A stretch of 50,413 bases of DNA from Hadarchaeum sp964343275 (GTDB lineage: Archaea; Hadarchaeota; Hadarchaeia; Hadarchaeales; Hadarchaeaceae): the NCBI GenBank assembly GCA_964343275.1, contig CAYFIY010000006.1, positions 1-50,413 of the forward strand, written 5' to 3'. The translations under genes and the position numbers were made by a program. This document shows positions 26,807 through 36,267 of this stretch, in pieces (the stretch's first letter is position 1; each line of letters starts with the position of its first letter). The notes beneath the pieces were generated by a model. The model made no database searches. It was not told where the DNA came from and saw only the letters and a list, made by a program, of their open reading frames with translations.

Positions 26807-28180
26807 GTGGATAGACCAGTTGACGTATACGAAACTTACAACAGATCAGTTACGGGTCAAAAAATCTCTGAGCTTGAATGGGACAGGAAAATAATTCCCC
26901 AAAACGCAGCAAAACTAAAGGAAAAATACGGAATAGAATTCGGCCAAGAGATAATACCAACTGACAAGGAGTTGATCAACAATCTATTCCAAGCGGGGCT
27001 GGAGATGCTTGTGGCAACTGGAATTTATAACATGGATACGGGTCGTGTGATCAAGGTAACAGAGGGAGAAGTCCTGGAAGGAGTTAAGAAAGCTCCGAAA
27101 AAGCTGGTACTTGGAGAACATCGCGACGCGGTGGAGATGGTCCAACGGAAGGGGAACACATCCGTGAAGCCTGTAATTCAAGGAGGCCCAACGGGTGCCC
27201 CAGTATCTGAGGAAATCTTCATTCCGATGTTCCAGAGCTATGCCCAAGAATCTGTGGTGGACGCCATAGTCAGCGGCGTTATGGCCACCATCGAAGGAAA
27301 TGAACCCACCACAATGACGCCATGGGAGATCAAAGGGACCCTGTTTGAACTGTATTACATCCGCGAGGCATGTAGCCGGGCCGGTAGACCGCATTTGGGT
27401 ATTTAGGGACCAGAGACGCCTCTCTCATCTGCGGGGCGTCTCGCTGCGGATTTATCTGGCGGGTTGAGGCCTTGTGACAGCCATGAAATCTCTCAGCTAA
27501 ATGAGCTCAAGATCGATAACAATGCATTGCACATGATAGCTGGATGGGTTCTGAACGGAGATACCATTATGGTCGAACAAATGCCGATCTTCGGCGGATA
27601 CGCTGGAAGAATAGAACATACAACAATTTGCAACGTCGCCGCGCACCTAGCATCTTTCGCACTCCTGAACGGAAGTTATCACCTAGACGGGCCGATTCAT
27701 GTTAGGTGGGGTATAACTACTTCTAGGGAAACTTTGGCCTGTGCAGGTCATACAGCTAGAGCTATTGACCAGAATACAAACCTTCTGATATCCAACCAGT
27801 ATTACCCGTTAGCAGGGCCATGCACGGAGATGTGCCTATTAGAGACAGCTGCTCAAGCAATAACGGACACCGCGAGCGGTAGGGAACTCGTATCTGGATC
27901 CGCCTCCGCCAAGGGAGTAGCACTAGACTTCACTACGGGAATGGAAGCGAGGATGATGGGAGAAGCCGCGTTGGCGGCTGCAGGAATGCAGATTGAGAAG
28001 GTAAACGAGATCTTGGACAACTTGATCAAGAAATACGAGGGGAACTATAAGGCCGCACCTAAGGGGAAGCGTTTTCAAGAATGCTACGACGTTGTAAAGG
28101 TCGTTCCAAAGAAAGAATATCTTGAAGTTTACGGAAAAGCGTTAGACACACTCGGAGGACTGGGAGTAGAGATTCGATAG
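26807..28180 (+). CDS. mtmB: Monomethylamine methyltransferase MtmB with pyrrolysine at codon 200
   Basis: A single frame of 457 aa interrupted only by TAG at 27404-27406. Upstream is the family segment GRPHLGI; downstream GPETPLSSAGR and DSHEISQLNELKID continue without a break, exactly the context of Pyl202 in Methanosarcina MtmB. Other active-site segments are intact: EQMPIFGGYAG (the substrate Glu) and NQYYPLAGPCTEM (the Gln and Tyr near Pyl). It demethylates monomethylamine onto MtmC. The GTG start lies downstream of a strong AAGGAGGTGA at 26783-26792; the spacing is rather long (14 nt), so an AUA or AUC slightly upstream is conceivable. Its final stop is also TAG, followed by a hairpin terminator. 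Confidence 0.95.
27404..27442 (+). promoter_or_regulatory. mtmB: In-frame amber codon with PYLIS-like stem-loop
   Basis: Six bases after the TAG, GAGACGCC (27413-27420) pairs perfectly with GGCGTCTC (27435-27442). The stem can extend inward by two pairs (T-G and C-G), leaving a 10-nt loop. A stem-loop at this place in mtmB mRNA (PYLIS) has been proposed to aid amber readthrough. Confidence 0.7.
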
Positions 28181-28221
28181 ACATGTGGATCGACCCGTAA
28201 TCCACATGTCCATTTTTTTTT
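28180..28221 (+). terminator. Hairpin plus T-run terminator after mtmB
   Basis: An 11-bp perfect inverted repeat (28180-28190 with 28200-28210, 9-nt loop) is followed by nine T residues at 28213-28221. It starts within the last base of the mtmB TAG stop codon, so it could also affect termination or readthrough there. Confidence 0.85.
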
Positions 28222-28467
28222 ATGGAATTAGTAACAAGTTTCAGAATTTCTATAATTAGACACTTCATCGATTCAAATTTTATCGGGGGAAAAATAAGAA
28301 GCAGGATCGCTCTGATGAAGAACGTCAAGGTGAAAACTTTGGTAAACTGCGAATCCGCCAAAGTTGAACTTGAAAGATATAATAAAAAAGAATCTAGAAA
28401 GATAGCATATTTGCTCCCGTGTGGTTGTGTTTATAAAGCAATGGCCCCGATAGAAAACATCCCATGA
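28222..28467 (+). pseudogene. Decayed C-terminal fragment of an MtaA-like methyltransferase
   Basis: The translated stretch from about 28275 (RIALMKNVKVKTLV and later LLPCGCVYKAMAPIENIP) matches the C-terminal end of the MtaA-like protein encoded at 20402-21442 (KVALMGNIKLKTLV, LSSGYIYPAITPLTNI). The N-terminal three quarters, including the HxC Zn motif, are missing and no credible start is present. The rest of the 28181-28610 interval carries only the mtmB terminator and A/T-rich sequence. Most likely the remnant of a methyltransferase once encoded after mtmCB. Confidence 0.65.
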
Positions 28468-28610
28468 TTGGTCAGATTTGCCAAGAACTACTGAAGATAT
28501 TAAAATAATTTTAAGTGCACCTATGCAATACTAGTATTCAGTTAACAAGCTTCAGGAAGTTTTTTTAAGGTACTAGCCTTAAGAAAGTAAGAAGAGAAAA
28601 GGCGAATCGC

Positions 28611-30893
28611 ATAACAGGTAAACTTTCAGTAGTTGGAAAAAGTTCACCTCGAATCACAGGGGCGATTGAGGCATCGGGGGAAGCGAAGTATGCCCCGGAT
28701 ATTATATTGCCAAGAATGTTGTATGCAAAAATACTTAGAAGTCCTGTTGCCCATGCTAGGATAAAGAAAATCGACGTTGAGAAAGCCAATGACTTGCCCG
28801 GCGTGTCATGCGTAATAACTTACAAGGACGCGCCCAGGGTCTTGTTCAACGGCTCGGGGACCCCCATTGTCAAAGATCTTTTCAAGGACGAGTACATCTT
28901 GGATGATAAAGTCAGATTTATGGGGGATAAGGTTGCAGCAGTTGCGGCTGTGGATAATGACACCGCGGAAGAAGCTTTGAAGTTAATAGAAATCGAGTAC
29001 GAGGAACTCCCTGCGATTTTCGACCCAGAAAAAGCCATGCAACCCAGTGCTTCAAAGATACATCGGGCTGAACACAACATTTTAGCCCACGTAAAGAATG
29101 AATGGGGTGATATTGATGAAGGCTTCAAGGAAGCTGACTATGTATTCAAGGGCAGATACGAGACACCCCGCCAAGCACATTGTTCCCTAGAGCCACATGC
29201 GTGCGTGGCTCATTATAACCGAGTCTCCGGCGAACTCACCGCCTGGACCACAACTCATGCCCCTTTCGTTGCTCAGAGAAACCTGAGCGAGATCTTAGAC
29301 ATCCCTATAAACAAAGTTCGGGTGATCACAACAGCAATAGGCGGTGCCTTTGGCGGAAAGAACGAAGTAATATTGGAGCCACTCTGCGCTCTTTTGTCCA
29401 AGAGAAGCAGTGCGCCCGTAAAACTGGTTCTATCTAGGAACGAAGAATTCATCGGTACCAGAACGCGCCATCCATGTACCGTTACGCTCAAGACGGGCGT
29501 CAAAAGAGACGGCACCATCACAGCGAGGAAGATCGAGATAATCCTGAATACCGGTGCATATTCCTCTCATGGTCCTTACGTGGCCATGGCCATGAGTTCA
29601 AGGGAAATCGGGTTGTATAAATCTCAAAACTTAAGATTCGACGGATACTGTGTTTACACAAACACTCCCGTCTCTGGCGCCTTCCGAGGGTACGGAAATC
29701 CTCAACAGACATTCGCAGTGGAATCGCAATTAGACGAAATAGCCGAAAGACTCGGTCTTGACCCCCTAGAGCTCAGGATAAAAAATGGCATCAGATCCGG
29801 CGACGTGAACCCGGGAACGAGATTGAAAATAGATAGTTGCGGACTACAGGAGTGCATGATGCAGGGGGCGGAAAGGGTCGCTTGGCGACGAAAGCGCATG
29901 ATGGCGAGGACTCAGTCCGGAACTAAGAGGAGAGGCCTAGGCATGGCCTGCGGGTTACACTGCAGCGGGGCATATCCCTACAAACCTGAATGCAGCTCAG
30001 CCATTGTTACTGTCAACCCCGACGGCACAGCTAGGTTGTTCGTGGGGGCTGTAGATCTGGGCCAAGGTTCTTCGACCATTTTGGCACAAATCGTGGCAGA
30101 GGAACTTGGCATTGGTCTTAATCAAGTGAGCGTGACGTCGGGGGATACTGCCGTGGTGCCGTTTGATCAGGGAGTCTACGCCAGCAGGACTACCTACGTT
30201 TCGGGGACTGCGACTTTATTGGCTGCTAGGGAGGTCAAAATGCAAATCCTAGAAAAAGCATCGAAGCTTCTCGATATAGACGAAAAATATCTTCAAGTAA
30301 AGAACGAGCAGGTGACGAGGAAGGGATCGGAGGAAGGAATCTCAATATCCAAAGTAATTAGCGAGTCTAGGTATTCCCAAAAAGATGGTACGATAATAAT
30401 AGGCAAAGCGTCCTTTCAGCCCCTCAAGAATGCCCCCTATTTTGGGGCGCAGTTCGCGGAAGTTGAGGTCGATACCGAAACGGGTCAAGTAACAATCTTG
30501 AAACTCGTCAGTGCTCAAGATGTCGGAAAGGCAATCAACCCTATGCTAGTGGAGGGGCAGATGGAGGGCATGATGCATATGAGCATGGGATATGCCTTGA
30601 CCGAAGATTTGGTCATAGGTGAAAATGGGAGGGTGTTAAACCCGAATTTCACAGATTATAAAATCTTACACGCATCGGATATGCCAGATATGGAATCTAT
30701 CATAGTCGAACCCGGCGAGTCATCTGGGCCATTTGGAGCCAAGGGTCTTGCAGAGGGGGGGCTGGTTCCAACGGCTCCGGCTATTGTCAATGCTATTTTC
30801 AATGCAGTTGGTGTTAGAATAAACGAAATACCTTTAACAAGCGAAAAGATGTTAAAAGGGTTAAGAAAACAAAAGAATGAATACAAGGAATAA
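28611..30893 (+). CDS. Xanthine dehydrogenase-family molybdopterin-binding large subunit (2), apparent AUA start
   Basis: Mo-hydroxylase large subunit of about 760 aa. Motifs are GGAFGGKN, FRGYGNPQ, DLGQGSST, and GLAEGGLVPTAP with the catalytic Glu. The first ordinary start codon (TTG 28707) would cut off a conserved N-terminus: the open frame upstream encodes VVGKSSPRITGAIEASGEAK, matching the two sister proteins. The start that aligns with the sister gene at 45785 (MTIGKFHVVGK) is ATA at 28611 (ITGKLSVVGK); no ATG, GTG or TTG exists from the TAA at 28566 to 28707. Either AUA is used or the start codon is mutated. No small subunits are nearby. Confidence 0.8.
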   Translation: MTGKLSVVGKSSPRITGAIEASGEAKYAPDIILPRMLYAKILRSPVAHARIKKIDVEKANDLPGVSCVITYKDAPRVLFNGSGTPIVKDLFKDEYILDDKVRFMGDKVAAVAAVDNDTAEEALKLIEIEYEELPAIFDPEKAMQPSASKIHRAEHNILAHVKNEWGDIDEGFKEADYVFKGRYETPRQAHCSLEPHACVAHYNRVSGELTAWTTTHAPFVAQRNLSEILDIPINKVRVITTAIGGAFGGKNEVILEPLCALLSKRSSAPVKLVLSRNEEFIGTRTRHPCTVTLKTGVKRDGTITARKIEIILNTGAYSSHGPYVAMAMSSREIGLYKSQNLRFDGYCVYTNTPVSGAFRGYGNPQQTFAVESQLDEIAERLGLDPLELRIKNGIRSGDVNPGTRLKIDSCGLQECMMQGAERVAWRRKRMMARTQSGTKRRGLGMACGLHCSGAYPYKPECSSAIVTVNPDGTARLFVGAVDLGQGSSTILAQIVAEELGIGLNQVSVTSGDTAVVPFDQGVYASRTTYVSGTATLLAAREVKMQILEKASKLLDIDEKYLQVKNEQVTRKGSEEGISISKVISESRYSQKDGTIIIGKASFQPLKNAPYFGAQFAEVEVDTETGQVTILKLVSAQDVGKAINPMLVEGQMEGMMHMSMGYALTEDLVIGENGRVLNPNFTDYKILHASDMPDMESIIVEPGESSGPFGAKGLAEGGLVPTAPAIVNAIFNAVGVRINEIPLTSEKMLKGLRKQKNEYKE

Positions 30894-31007
30894 TTGAATT
30901 TAGGGGGCTCATTTCCACAAAATAATCGGCCTCTTCTCAATAGTAAAAATATTTGGGATATATTACAACACGAAAAGTGGAAGACAATGTTTTTTAAATT
31001 TGAGCAA

Positions 31008-32381
31008 TCAATATGATCTCCGCAATCCAAGATCCTCCAATTCGTTCCAGACCCGGTTGTATATTCCCTGCCACTCCTCAGTTGGCTTTAAAGTCTTGAG
31101 GTTGAAACATTCGGTGAAGCTCTTTCCCTTTTCGGGCTGCTGTAACCTATTCTCATATTTTGGTATCAGAGTCTTTACTATTTCATTCGCGTCGCTTCTC
31201 TTAACACCTGCAGAGGACTTTGTCACCTCAGCCGCGAACTTGTTTTCGAGCCCGCTTGCATAGTTGGGATATTTACAACCGGTGGGCCTAGTTCCAATCT
31301 CATATGATATTCCAGAGACAACATCTGTGATCGCGACCGCTGCAGTTTCGTAAAGCAGTTCATGCGTACACGGCCCAAACACTTGACTTATAAATCCTCT
31401 CGTCAATATCCTAGAATTCCTGTTTTGTGCTTGTTGGGTGATGCTATTCGCCCAAACGGCGTCCCTACCAGTATTTCCCAAATATCTTATATCAAAAACG
31501 TTACCGCTGCACATGGCTAATCTATGGACGGCCTTTATTAGAAGCGTCGCTGCAACTGCGGTTACTGCGGCACCTTCAGCCGGGCCTACATAGCCGCCTA
31601 TCATGGACCAATGACAACCTACATTTATGCCCTCGTGGTTCACCACGTCGTGTACCGTTTTATGTAAAATCGAGTAAGATGTTTTAAGTTCAGTGATTGG
31701 AAGAACCACTCCTACATCTGGGCCATCCTTAATCCCAAAGGCTCCAAGTTGTCCATATTCAGTTGCACTTGTACCAATGCCATTTAAAGGCATATTCGGC
31801 CTACTAGCTCGTCTCATTGCTTCTCTCATCATAGTCGTTTCTACTTTACCAGCCAAGGTTTCGTATGGCGTCCCCGCCCTGATCTTCCTGCCGTAAATTG
31901 TTTCGGGAAGACTAAATGATATCCAATCGATAACTTTGTATTGAGCAATACTCTGCACCAGTGGGATAAATAAATCGTTAGATACCTCTATTCCCATCGC
32001 TGCAAAGCATGTACCGGGGATAGTTCTATCCTCGGGTATCCTTTTTCTTATAATCACCCTATCTTCCCCCCTACCCAAGGCAATCTCGCTGGGTGATTCT
32101 CTCATCACATCCTTGAGCTCGTCTTCGCTGAACTTTATTACTCTCTTTGTGTCCACACATAGCATGCCCAGTTCTGTAGCCAGCTCGAACCCAGCCTTCC
32201 AAAACTTGTCAGCCAATCCGTCATCGGTATTTACGGGATTATCTAAGTCGCATGTTTTTTCAAGACCGTGCTCTCTAAGCTTTTCCTTGACCTTACCCGG
32301 AACCATCCTGACGTCCCATGCCTTGGGCTCTATAATGGGACCCGTATGGGCTCGGTCCAAAACCTCTACAAATGGTATCAC
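31008..32381 (-). CDS. MtmB-family methyltransferase homologue without pyrrolysine (Asn200)
   Basis: 457-aa MtmB-family protein in one uninterrupted frame. By alignment of SRPNMPLNGIGTS with the MtmB segment around Pyl, Asn200 takes the place of Pyl200. The fold signatures are kept (AWDVRMVPGKVKEKLREHGL near the N-terminus, MIGGYVG, FGPCTHELLYETA). The MtmB substrate residues are not: the Glu of EQMPIFGG becomes Cys in CHWSMIGG, and the Gln and Tyr of NQYY become Phe and Ser in FISQVFGP. It should still deliver a methyl group to a corrinoid protein but from another substrate (inference). GTG start; no corrinoid gene is adjacent. Ends in TGA. Confidence 0.8.
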   Translation of the reverse strand: MIPFVEVLDRAHTGPIIEPKAWDVRMVPGKVKEKLREHGLEKTCDLDNPVNTDDGLADKFWKAGFELATELGMLCVDTKRVIKFSEDELKDVMRESPSEIALGRGEDRVIIRKRIPEDRTIPGTCFAAMGIEVSNDLFIPLVQSIAQYKVIDWISFSLPETIYGRKIRAGTPYETLAGKVETTMMREAMRRASRPNMPLNGIGTSATEYGQLGAFGIKDGPDVGVVLPITELKTSYSILHKTVHDVVNHEGINVGCHWSMIGGYVGPAEGAAVTAVAATLLIKAVHRLAMCSGNVFDIRYLGNTGRDAVWANSITQQAQNRNSRILTRGFISQVFGPCTHELLYETAAVAITDVVSGISYEIGTRPTGCKYPNYASGLENKFAAEVTKSSAGVKRSDANEIVKTLIPKYENRLQQPEKGKSFTECFNLKTLKPTEEWQGIYNRVWNELEDLGLRRSY

Positions 32382-32494
32382 TATGCCTCACCACCTAAAT
32401 TTGTTCGATGTCTAGGTATTTAATTCAAAGTCTGATGATATCGAATATAGAGAAAAGTATTAAAAACATCGCGATTAGTGATTTGTAGATATGT

Positions 32495-33349
32495 ATGATC
32501 ATTGACATCCACTGCCATCCAACTAATTATGTTGACAAGGCTTGGAGGCACGGCGGTACGCCCTTTACCGGTGAAAGGCTCATAAAATTGATGGATGGAC
32601 CCTATGAGCTATTTGGTAAGAAGAGAAGAATCGACTGTGGGTTCGTTCAACCACCTCCTGGAAATACTGTATGGTCGAATGGTATGGAAGGCGGAGTAGA
32701 GGGGATAAGAAATTATATGGCTTACATAAGGGAAATTGTCAAAAAATATCCAGACAGATTCATCGGATGTTTCACATACAACCCCCGATTTGGTGTTGAA
32801 GAAGGAGTTTCTGAGTTCGAAAGGCACGTGAAAGAAAACGGGTTCAAAATGCTAAAGATTCACAGCAACATGCATGCATACAGGCCAGACCGGGCCACAG
32901 ATTGGATTTTCCCAGCTATTGAAAAGGCAGCAAAGCTGAATGTACCTGTCTTGATTCACACGGGGGACCCGCCTTACTCCATACCAAGCCAATTCTACCC
33001 AGTCATAGATCGCTTCCCTGACGCAAAAATTATAATATCACATTTTGGCGTTCAAACGGGGGCCAGCTACATATTCGAAGCAGCTTGGATAACCAAGAAG
33101 AACGATAACGTATGGGTAGAGACCGGATGGTGTTTCCAGTCAAGACTCGTAGAATTCGCCGAACTTCTTGGTCCTGAAAAGATGATTTTCGGAACAGATT
33201 CTCCACCGAACGAACCAGGCGTTTGGCTAAAAATGCTAGAAGTCTTGTCATGGGACTATCCGCAGGGCATGAAGATGAAGGAAGAGGATCTGGAGAAAAT
33301 TTTCGGGAACAACATTGCCAAGATGATCGGGCTGAATATTCGACAATAA
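32495..33349 (+). CDS. Amidohydrolase-2 family metal-dependent hydrolase/decarboxylase
   Basis: 284-aa TIM-barrel protein of the ACMSD / gamma-resorcylate decarboxylase group. Metal and active-site residues are visible in order: IDIHCHP (HxH) at the N-terminus, KIHSN, VLIHTGDP, IIISHFG and FGTDSPP (Asp). Members either hydrolyse amide or lactone bonds or carry out non-oxidative decarboxylation of aromatic or pyrimidine acids. Lies 48 nt upstream of a UbiD-like decarboxylase and is probably co-transcribed. ATG at 32495; ends in TAA. Confidence 0.82.
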   Translation: MIIDIHCHPTNYVDKAWRHGGTPFTGERLIKLMDGPYELFGKKRRIDCGFVQPPPGNTVWSNGMEGGVEGIRNYMAYIREIVKKYPDRFIGCFTYNPRFGVEEGVSEFERHVKENGFKMLKIHSNMHAYRPDRATDWIFPAIEKAAKLNVPVLIHTGDPPYSIPSQFYPVIDRFPDAKIIISHFGVQTGASYIFEAAWITKKNDNVWVETGWCFQSRLVEFAELLGPEKMIFGTDSPPNEPGVWLKMLEVLSWDYPQGMKMKEEDLEKIFGNNIAKMIGLNIRQ

Positions 33350-33397
33350 GGTTTTATTTCAACTTTTTTTATATTGTAATCAGATAAGGGTGTACAG

Positions 33398-34747
33398 ATG
33401 AAGGATCTACATGGATTTATCCAGTTTATAAAACGTGATTACCCTGAAGAGATCCGAACAATCGAGGAGGAAGTTGAAGCCAATTATGAAATAACCGCGA
33501 TTGCGATGGAATCCGAAAAGGGAAAAAACCAAGCTTTATATTTCAATAACGTAAAGGGATCTCAATTTCCGATAGTCACAAATCTCCTCGGGACCAGAAG
33601 GAGAATAGCTCTGGCGGTTGGGACAACCGTTGACAATTTTTATTCAACTTGGGATGTAAGAACGCAGAAATTAGTTGGACCACAAGTTGTTGAAAGCGGA
33701 CCCGTTAAAGGTGAAGTGATTACTGGAGAAAAAATAGATTTGTACAAGCTGCCTATATTCAAACACTTCGAACAAGATGCCGGAGAATATGTGACCTCGG
33801 GAGTGGTCGTGGCAAAGGACCCCGAAACGGGGATCACGAATTTAAGTTATCATAGACTTCAGCTTGCGGGAAAAAATAAATTCAGGATGAGCTTACATTC
33901 CCGAGGGCATTTGTGGAGATATTATTCAAAGGCCGAGAAACTAAACATCCCCTTGGAGGCCGCGATATTCATCGGAGCCCACCCCTCGGTCCTTATCGCT
34001 GCTGCATCCAAGGTTGGGATGGATATCGACGAATATAGGATATCAGGAGCATTGATGGAAGAGCCGCTCCAGATTGTAAAATGTGAAACGGTGGATTTGA
34101 TGGTTCCGGCATTTTCGGAGATAGCGATAGAGGGCGAGATACCACCAAAGATTAGGGAAAATGAGGGACCATTCGGAGAATACACTGGCTACGCTACTGG
34201 TAGATCCACCAATAACGTCTTTAAAGTGCGCGCGGTTACTCACAAAAAAGATGCCATTTATCAGGATATACTACCTGGAAATTCATCCGAACATCTGCTC
34301 CTAGGAAGCGTGTCCAAAGAAGCTCATTATTTCAAAAGGATGAGAGAAGCCGTTCCAAATCTGAAAGCCATCAACTGGCCAAAATCCGGTACACATTTTT
34401 CCGCTTACATATCCCTTACTGAACCGATCGAAGGGCACGCAAATCATGCTGCCTTGCTGCTCCTAGGACTTGACAACATGATAAAAATCGTAGTGGTGGT
34501 AGATGACGATATAGATGTTTACAACGAACAGGATTTGCTCTGGGCCATTGCTACTAGAATACAACCAGATAGTGATGTTAATGTTATAAAAAATGTGATT
34601 TGTAACAAGCTTGACCCCTCTACGTATAAAGGAGAAACTTCGGCTAAGATGATTATAGACGCAACTAAAAAGAAATGGTGGACCTTTGAAAGATTAACCA
34701 TACCCGAAGATTCCATTAAAAAGGCAAAGCGGATAATAAGAAATTAA
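33398..34747 (+). CDS. UbiD-family (prenyl-FMN) decarboxylase
   Basis: 449-aa UbiD-fold protein. The catalytic region ENEGPFGEYTGYATGR contains the conserved Glu and the PFGE motif, the Arg and Glu of the prFMN site. Upstream segments such as PIVTNLLGTRRRIALAVG match family starts. UbiD enzymes reversibly decarboxylate aromatic, heteroaromatic or unsaturated acids using prenylated FMN made by UbiX, which is not in this window. Together with the preceding amidohydrolase it suggests processing of a carboxylated ring. ATG start with a GTGTACAG leader; stop TAA. Confidence 0.87.
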   Translation: MKDLHGFIQFIKRDYPEEIRTIEEEVEANYEITAIAMESEKGKNQALYFNNVKGSQFPIVTNLLGTRRRIALAVGTTVDNFYSTWDVRTQKLVGPQVVESGPVKGEVITGEKIDLYKLPIFKHFEQDAGEYVTSGVVVAKDPETGITNLSYHRLQLAGKNKFRMSLHSRGHLWRYYSKAEKLNIPLEAAIFIGAHPSVLIAAASKVGMDIDEYRISGALMEEPLQIVKCETVDLMVPAFSEIAIEGEIPPKIRENEGPFGEYTGYATGRSTNNVFKVRAVTHKKDAIYQDILPGNSSEHLLLGSVSKEAHYFKRMREAVPNLKAINWPKSGTHFSAYISLTEPIEGHANHAALLLLGLDNMIKIVVVVDDDIDVYNEQDLLWAIATRIQPDSDVNVIKNVICNKLDPSTYKGETSAKMIIDATKKKWWTFERLTIPEDSIKKAKRIIRN

Positions 34748-34875
34748 TTAAACCTACCTTGTAAATTTTTATTTTTCAACCATTCGACAGATTTTTAGAC
34801 CAACTTTTTCTAGCTTAACAACAGGTGAAAATTTTAATGTTTTTTGGGCATTACTCGAACTTGACGACATATTAT

Positions 34876-36267
34876 TTAATAATATCTTTGAAGTCCAAAG
34901 TCTGCAAGCTCTTTCCATACTCGATCGTACAAATCCTGCCATTCCTTAGTGGGCTTTAACGTTTTTGTGTCATAACATTCTGTGAAAGTCTTCCCTGTGG
35001 GTGGATATTTCATATTTTCTTCATACTTCAGCAAAAGGGTCTTAACGATCTCATTCACGTCGCTCCTCTTCATACCTGCAGTACTTTTGAGCACTTCCGC
35101 GCAGAACTTGCTTTCCAAGCCGCTTCCTCTGTCGGGATATTTACACCCGGCAGGTCTAGTTCCCATCTCCAATACGGCACCTGAAACAGAATCCAGCATG
35201 GAAATGCATGCAGTTTCGTAAAGTAACATGTCAGTAACGGGGCCCGCTACCTGACTTGTTATGCCAAAAGTTAAAGCATGCGTGTTTCTGGTTTGCGCTT
35301 GTCTAGAAACGCCGGTTGCCCAGAGCGCCTCACGTGAGGTATTGCTAAGGTAGCGAATATCTAAAACCGTACTGTGATTTATCGCTCCGAATGCGCAACA
35401 CTCCAAAATAAGGCCGGCGACCGCTACCAGCGCGGCACCTTCGGGAGGTCCAGAGTAACCACCTATCATCGCCCAATGTCCTATCTCCACCGCAACGGCG
35501 CCGCAATTCAACGCATGAACTATCTTGTGGAGGAGAGTATAATCTAACTTCAAAGGAGAAGGCAGAAGCACTATAGCAATTGTGTGTTTAGGGTCATAAC
35601 CTCCAGGAACACCATATCCGCCTAATTGCGCATATTCTGTGGGACTATCTTCCACACCCCAAGTAGGCATTCCGGGCCTGCCTACCCTTCTCAATACTTC
35701 TTGCATCAGAACTGCCTCGTATTTACCTTTAAAAGTTTCATATGGGGTCTTGGCCTTGCCATGTCTTCCGTGAACTGTTTTAAGGACGCCGCCCAGCAGC
35801 ATGTCAACTATCTTATATTGGGCAATTGACTGGAATAACGGGATAAATAATTCTTCAGATACCTCCATTCCGAGACACGACATCGCCGCTAAGGGAACAG
35901 TTGAATCCTCTGGTTTTCTTGTTTTAACCGTTCTGCGATCTGGGCCCCAACCTAAAGAGATTTCACTCGGCGAGGTCATCAGCGCGGATTTCAACTCCTG
36001 ATCGGTGAACTTAATTATCCTCTCAGTGGTGGGACAATGGAGTCCCAAGTCAAGAGCTAGTTCGTATCCAGCTTTCCAAAATTCGTCAGCCAATCCATTA
36101 TCTGAATTTACCGGGTTTTTAGAGTCGTATGTATTCTGGAGTCCATGTTCTTTCAACTTCTCCCTTATTTTCGGAGGGACGATTTTGGTCTCCCATTCCC
36201 TAGCGGTATGAAGTGGTCCGACTTGGCTTTTATCGATGATATCTAGGATAGATCTAGTCTCCCCCAT
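34876..36267 (-). CDS. MtmB-family methyltransferase homologue without pyrrolysine (Trp203)
   Basis: 463-aa MtmB-family protein. GRPGMPTWGVEDS aligns with the Pyl context, placing Trp203 at the Pyl site. The other substrate contacts differ too: GHWAMIGGYSG in place of EQMPIFGGYAG, and ITSQVAGPVT in place of NQYYPLAGPCT. It is closer to the Asn200 homologue than to the Ile200 one (shared SQV.GP and HW.MIGGY). Its ATG directly follows the stop of a corrinoid protein gene (36268-36957), so the two form a methyltransferase-carrier pair. Substrate unknown; a quaternary or heterocyclic N-methyl compound is plausible because Pyl is thought to be needed for simple methylamines. Confidence 0.82.
   Translation of the reverse strand: MGETRSILDIIDKSQVGPLHTAREWETKIVPPKIREKLKEHGLQNTYDSKNPVNSDNGLADEFWKAGYELALDLGLHCPTTERIIKFTDQELKSALMTSPSEISLGWGPDRRTVKTRKPEDSTVPLAAMSCLGMEVSEELFIPLFQSIAQYKIVDMLLGGVLKTVHGRHGKAKTPYETFKGKYEAVLMQEVLRRVGRPGMPTWGVEDSPTEYAQLGGYGVPGGYDPKHTIAIVLLPSPLKLDYTLLHKIVHALNCGAVAVEIGHWAMIGGYSGPPEGAALVAVAGLILECCAFGAINHSTVLDIRYLSNTSREALWATGVSRQAQTRNTHALTFGITSQVAGPVTDMLLYETACISMLDSVSGAVLEMGTRPAGCKYPDRGSGLESKFCAEVLKSTAGMKRSDVNEIVKTLLLKYEENMKYPPTGKTFTECYDTKTLKPTKEWQDLYDRVWKELADFGLQRYY

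Noticed and set aside
27377..27470. Interpretation of mtmB as two separate genes
   Set aside because: The TAG lies exactly at the Pyl position of MtmB, the frame is unbroken on both sides and conserved residues continue across it.
28707..30893. TTG 28707 as the true start of the second Mo-hydroxylase
   Set aside because: It would remove about 30 residues conserved in both paralogues; the aligned start is ATA at 28611.
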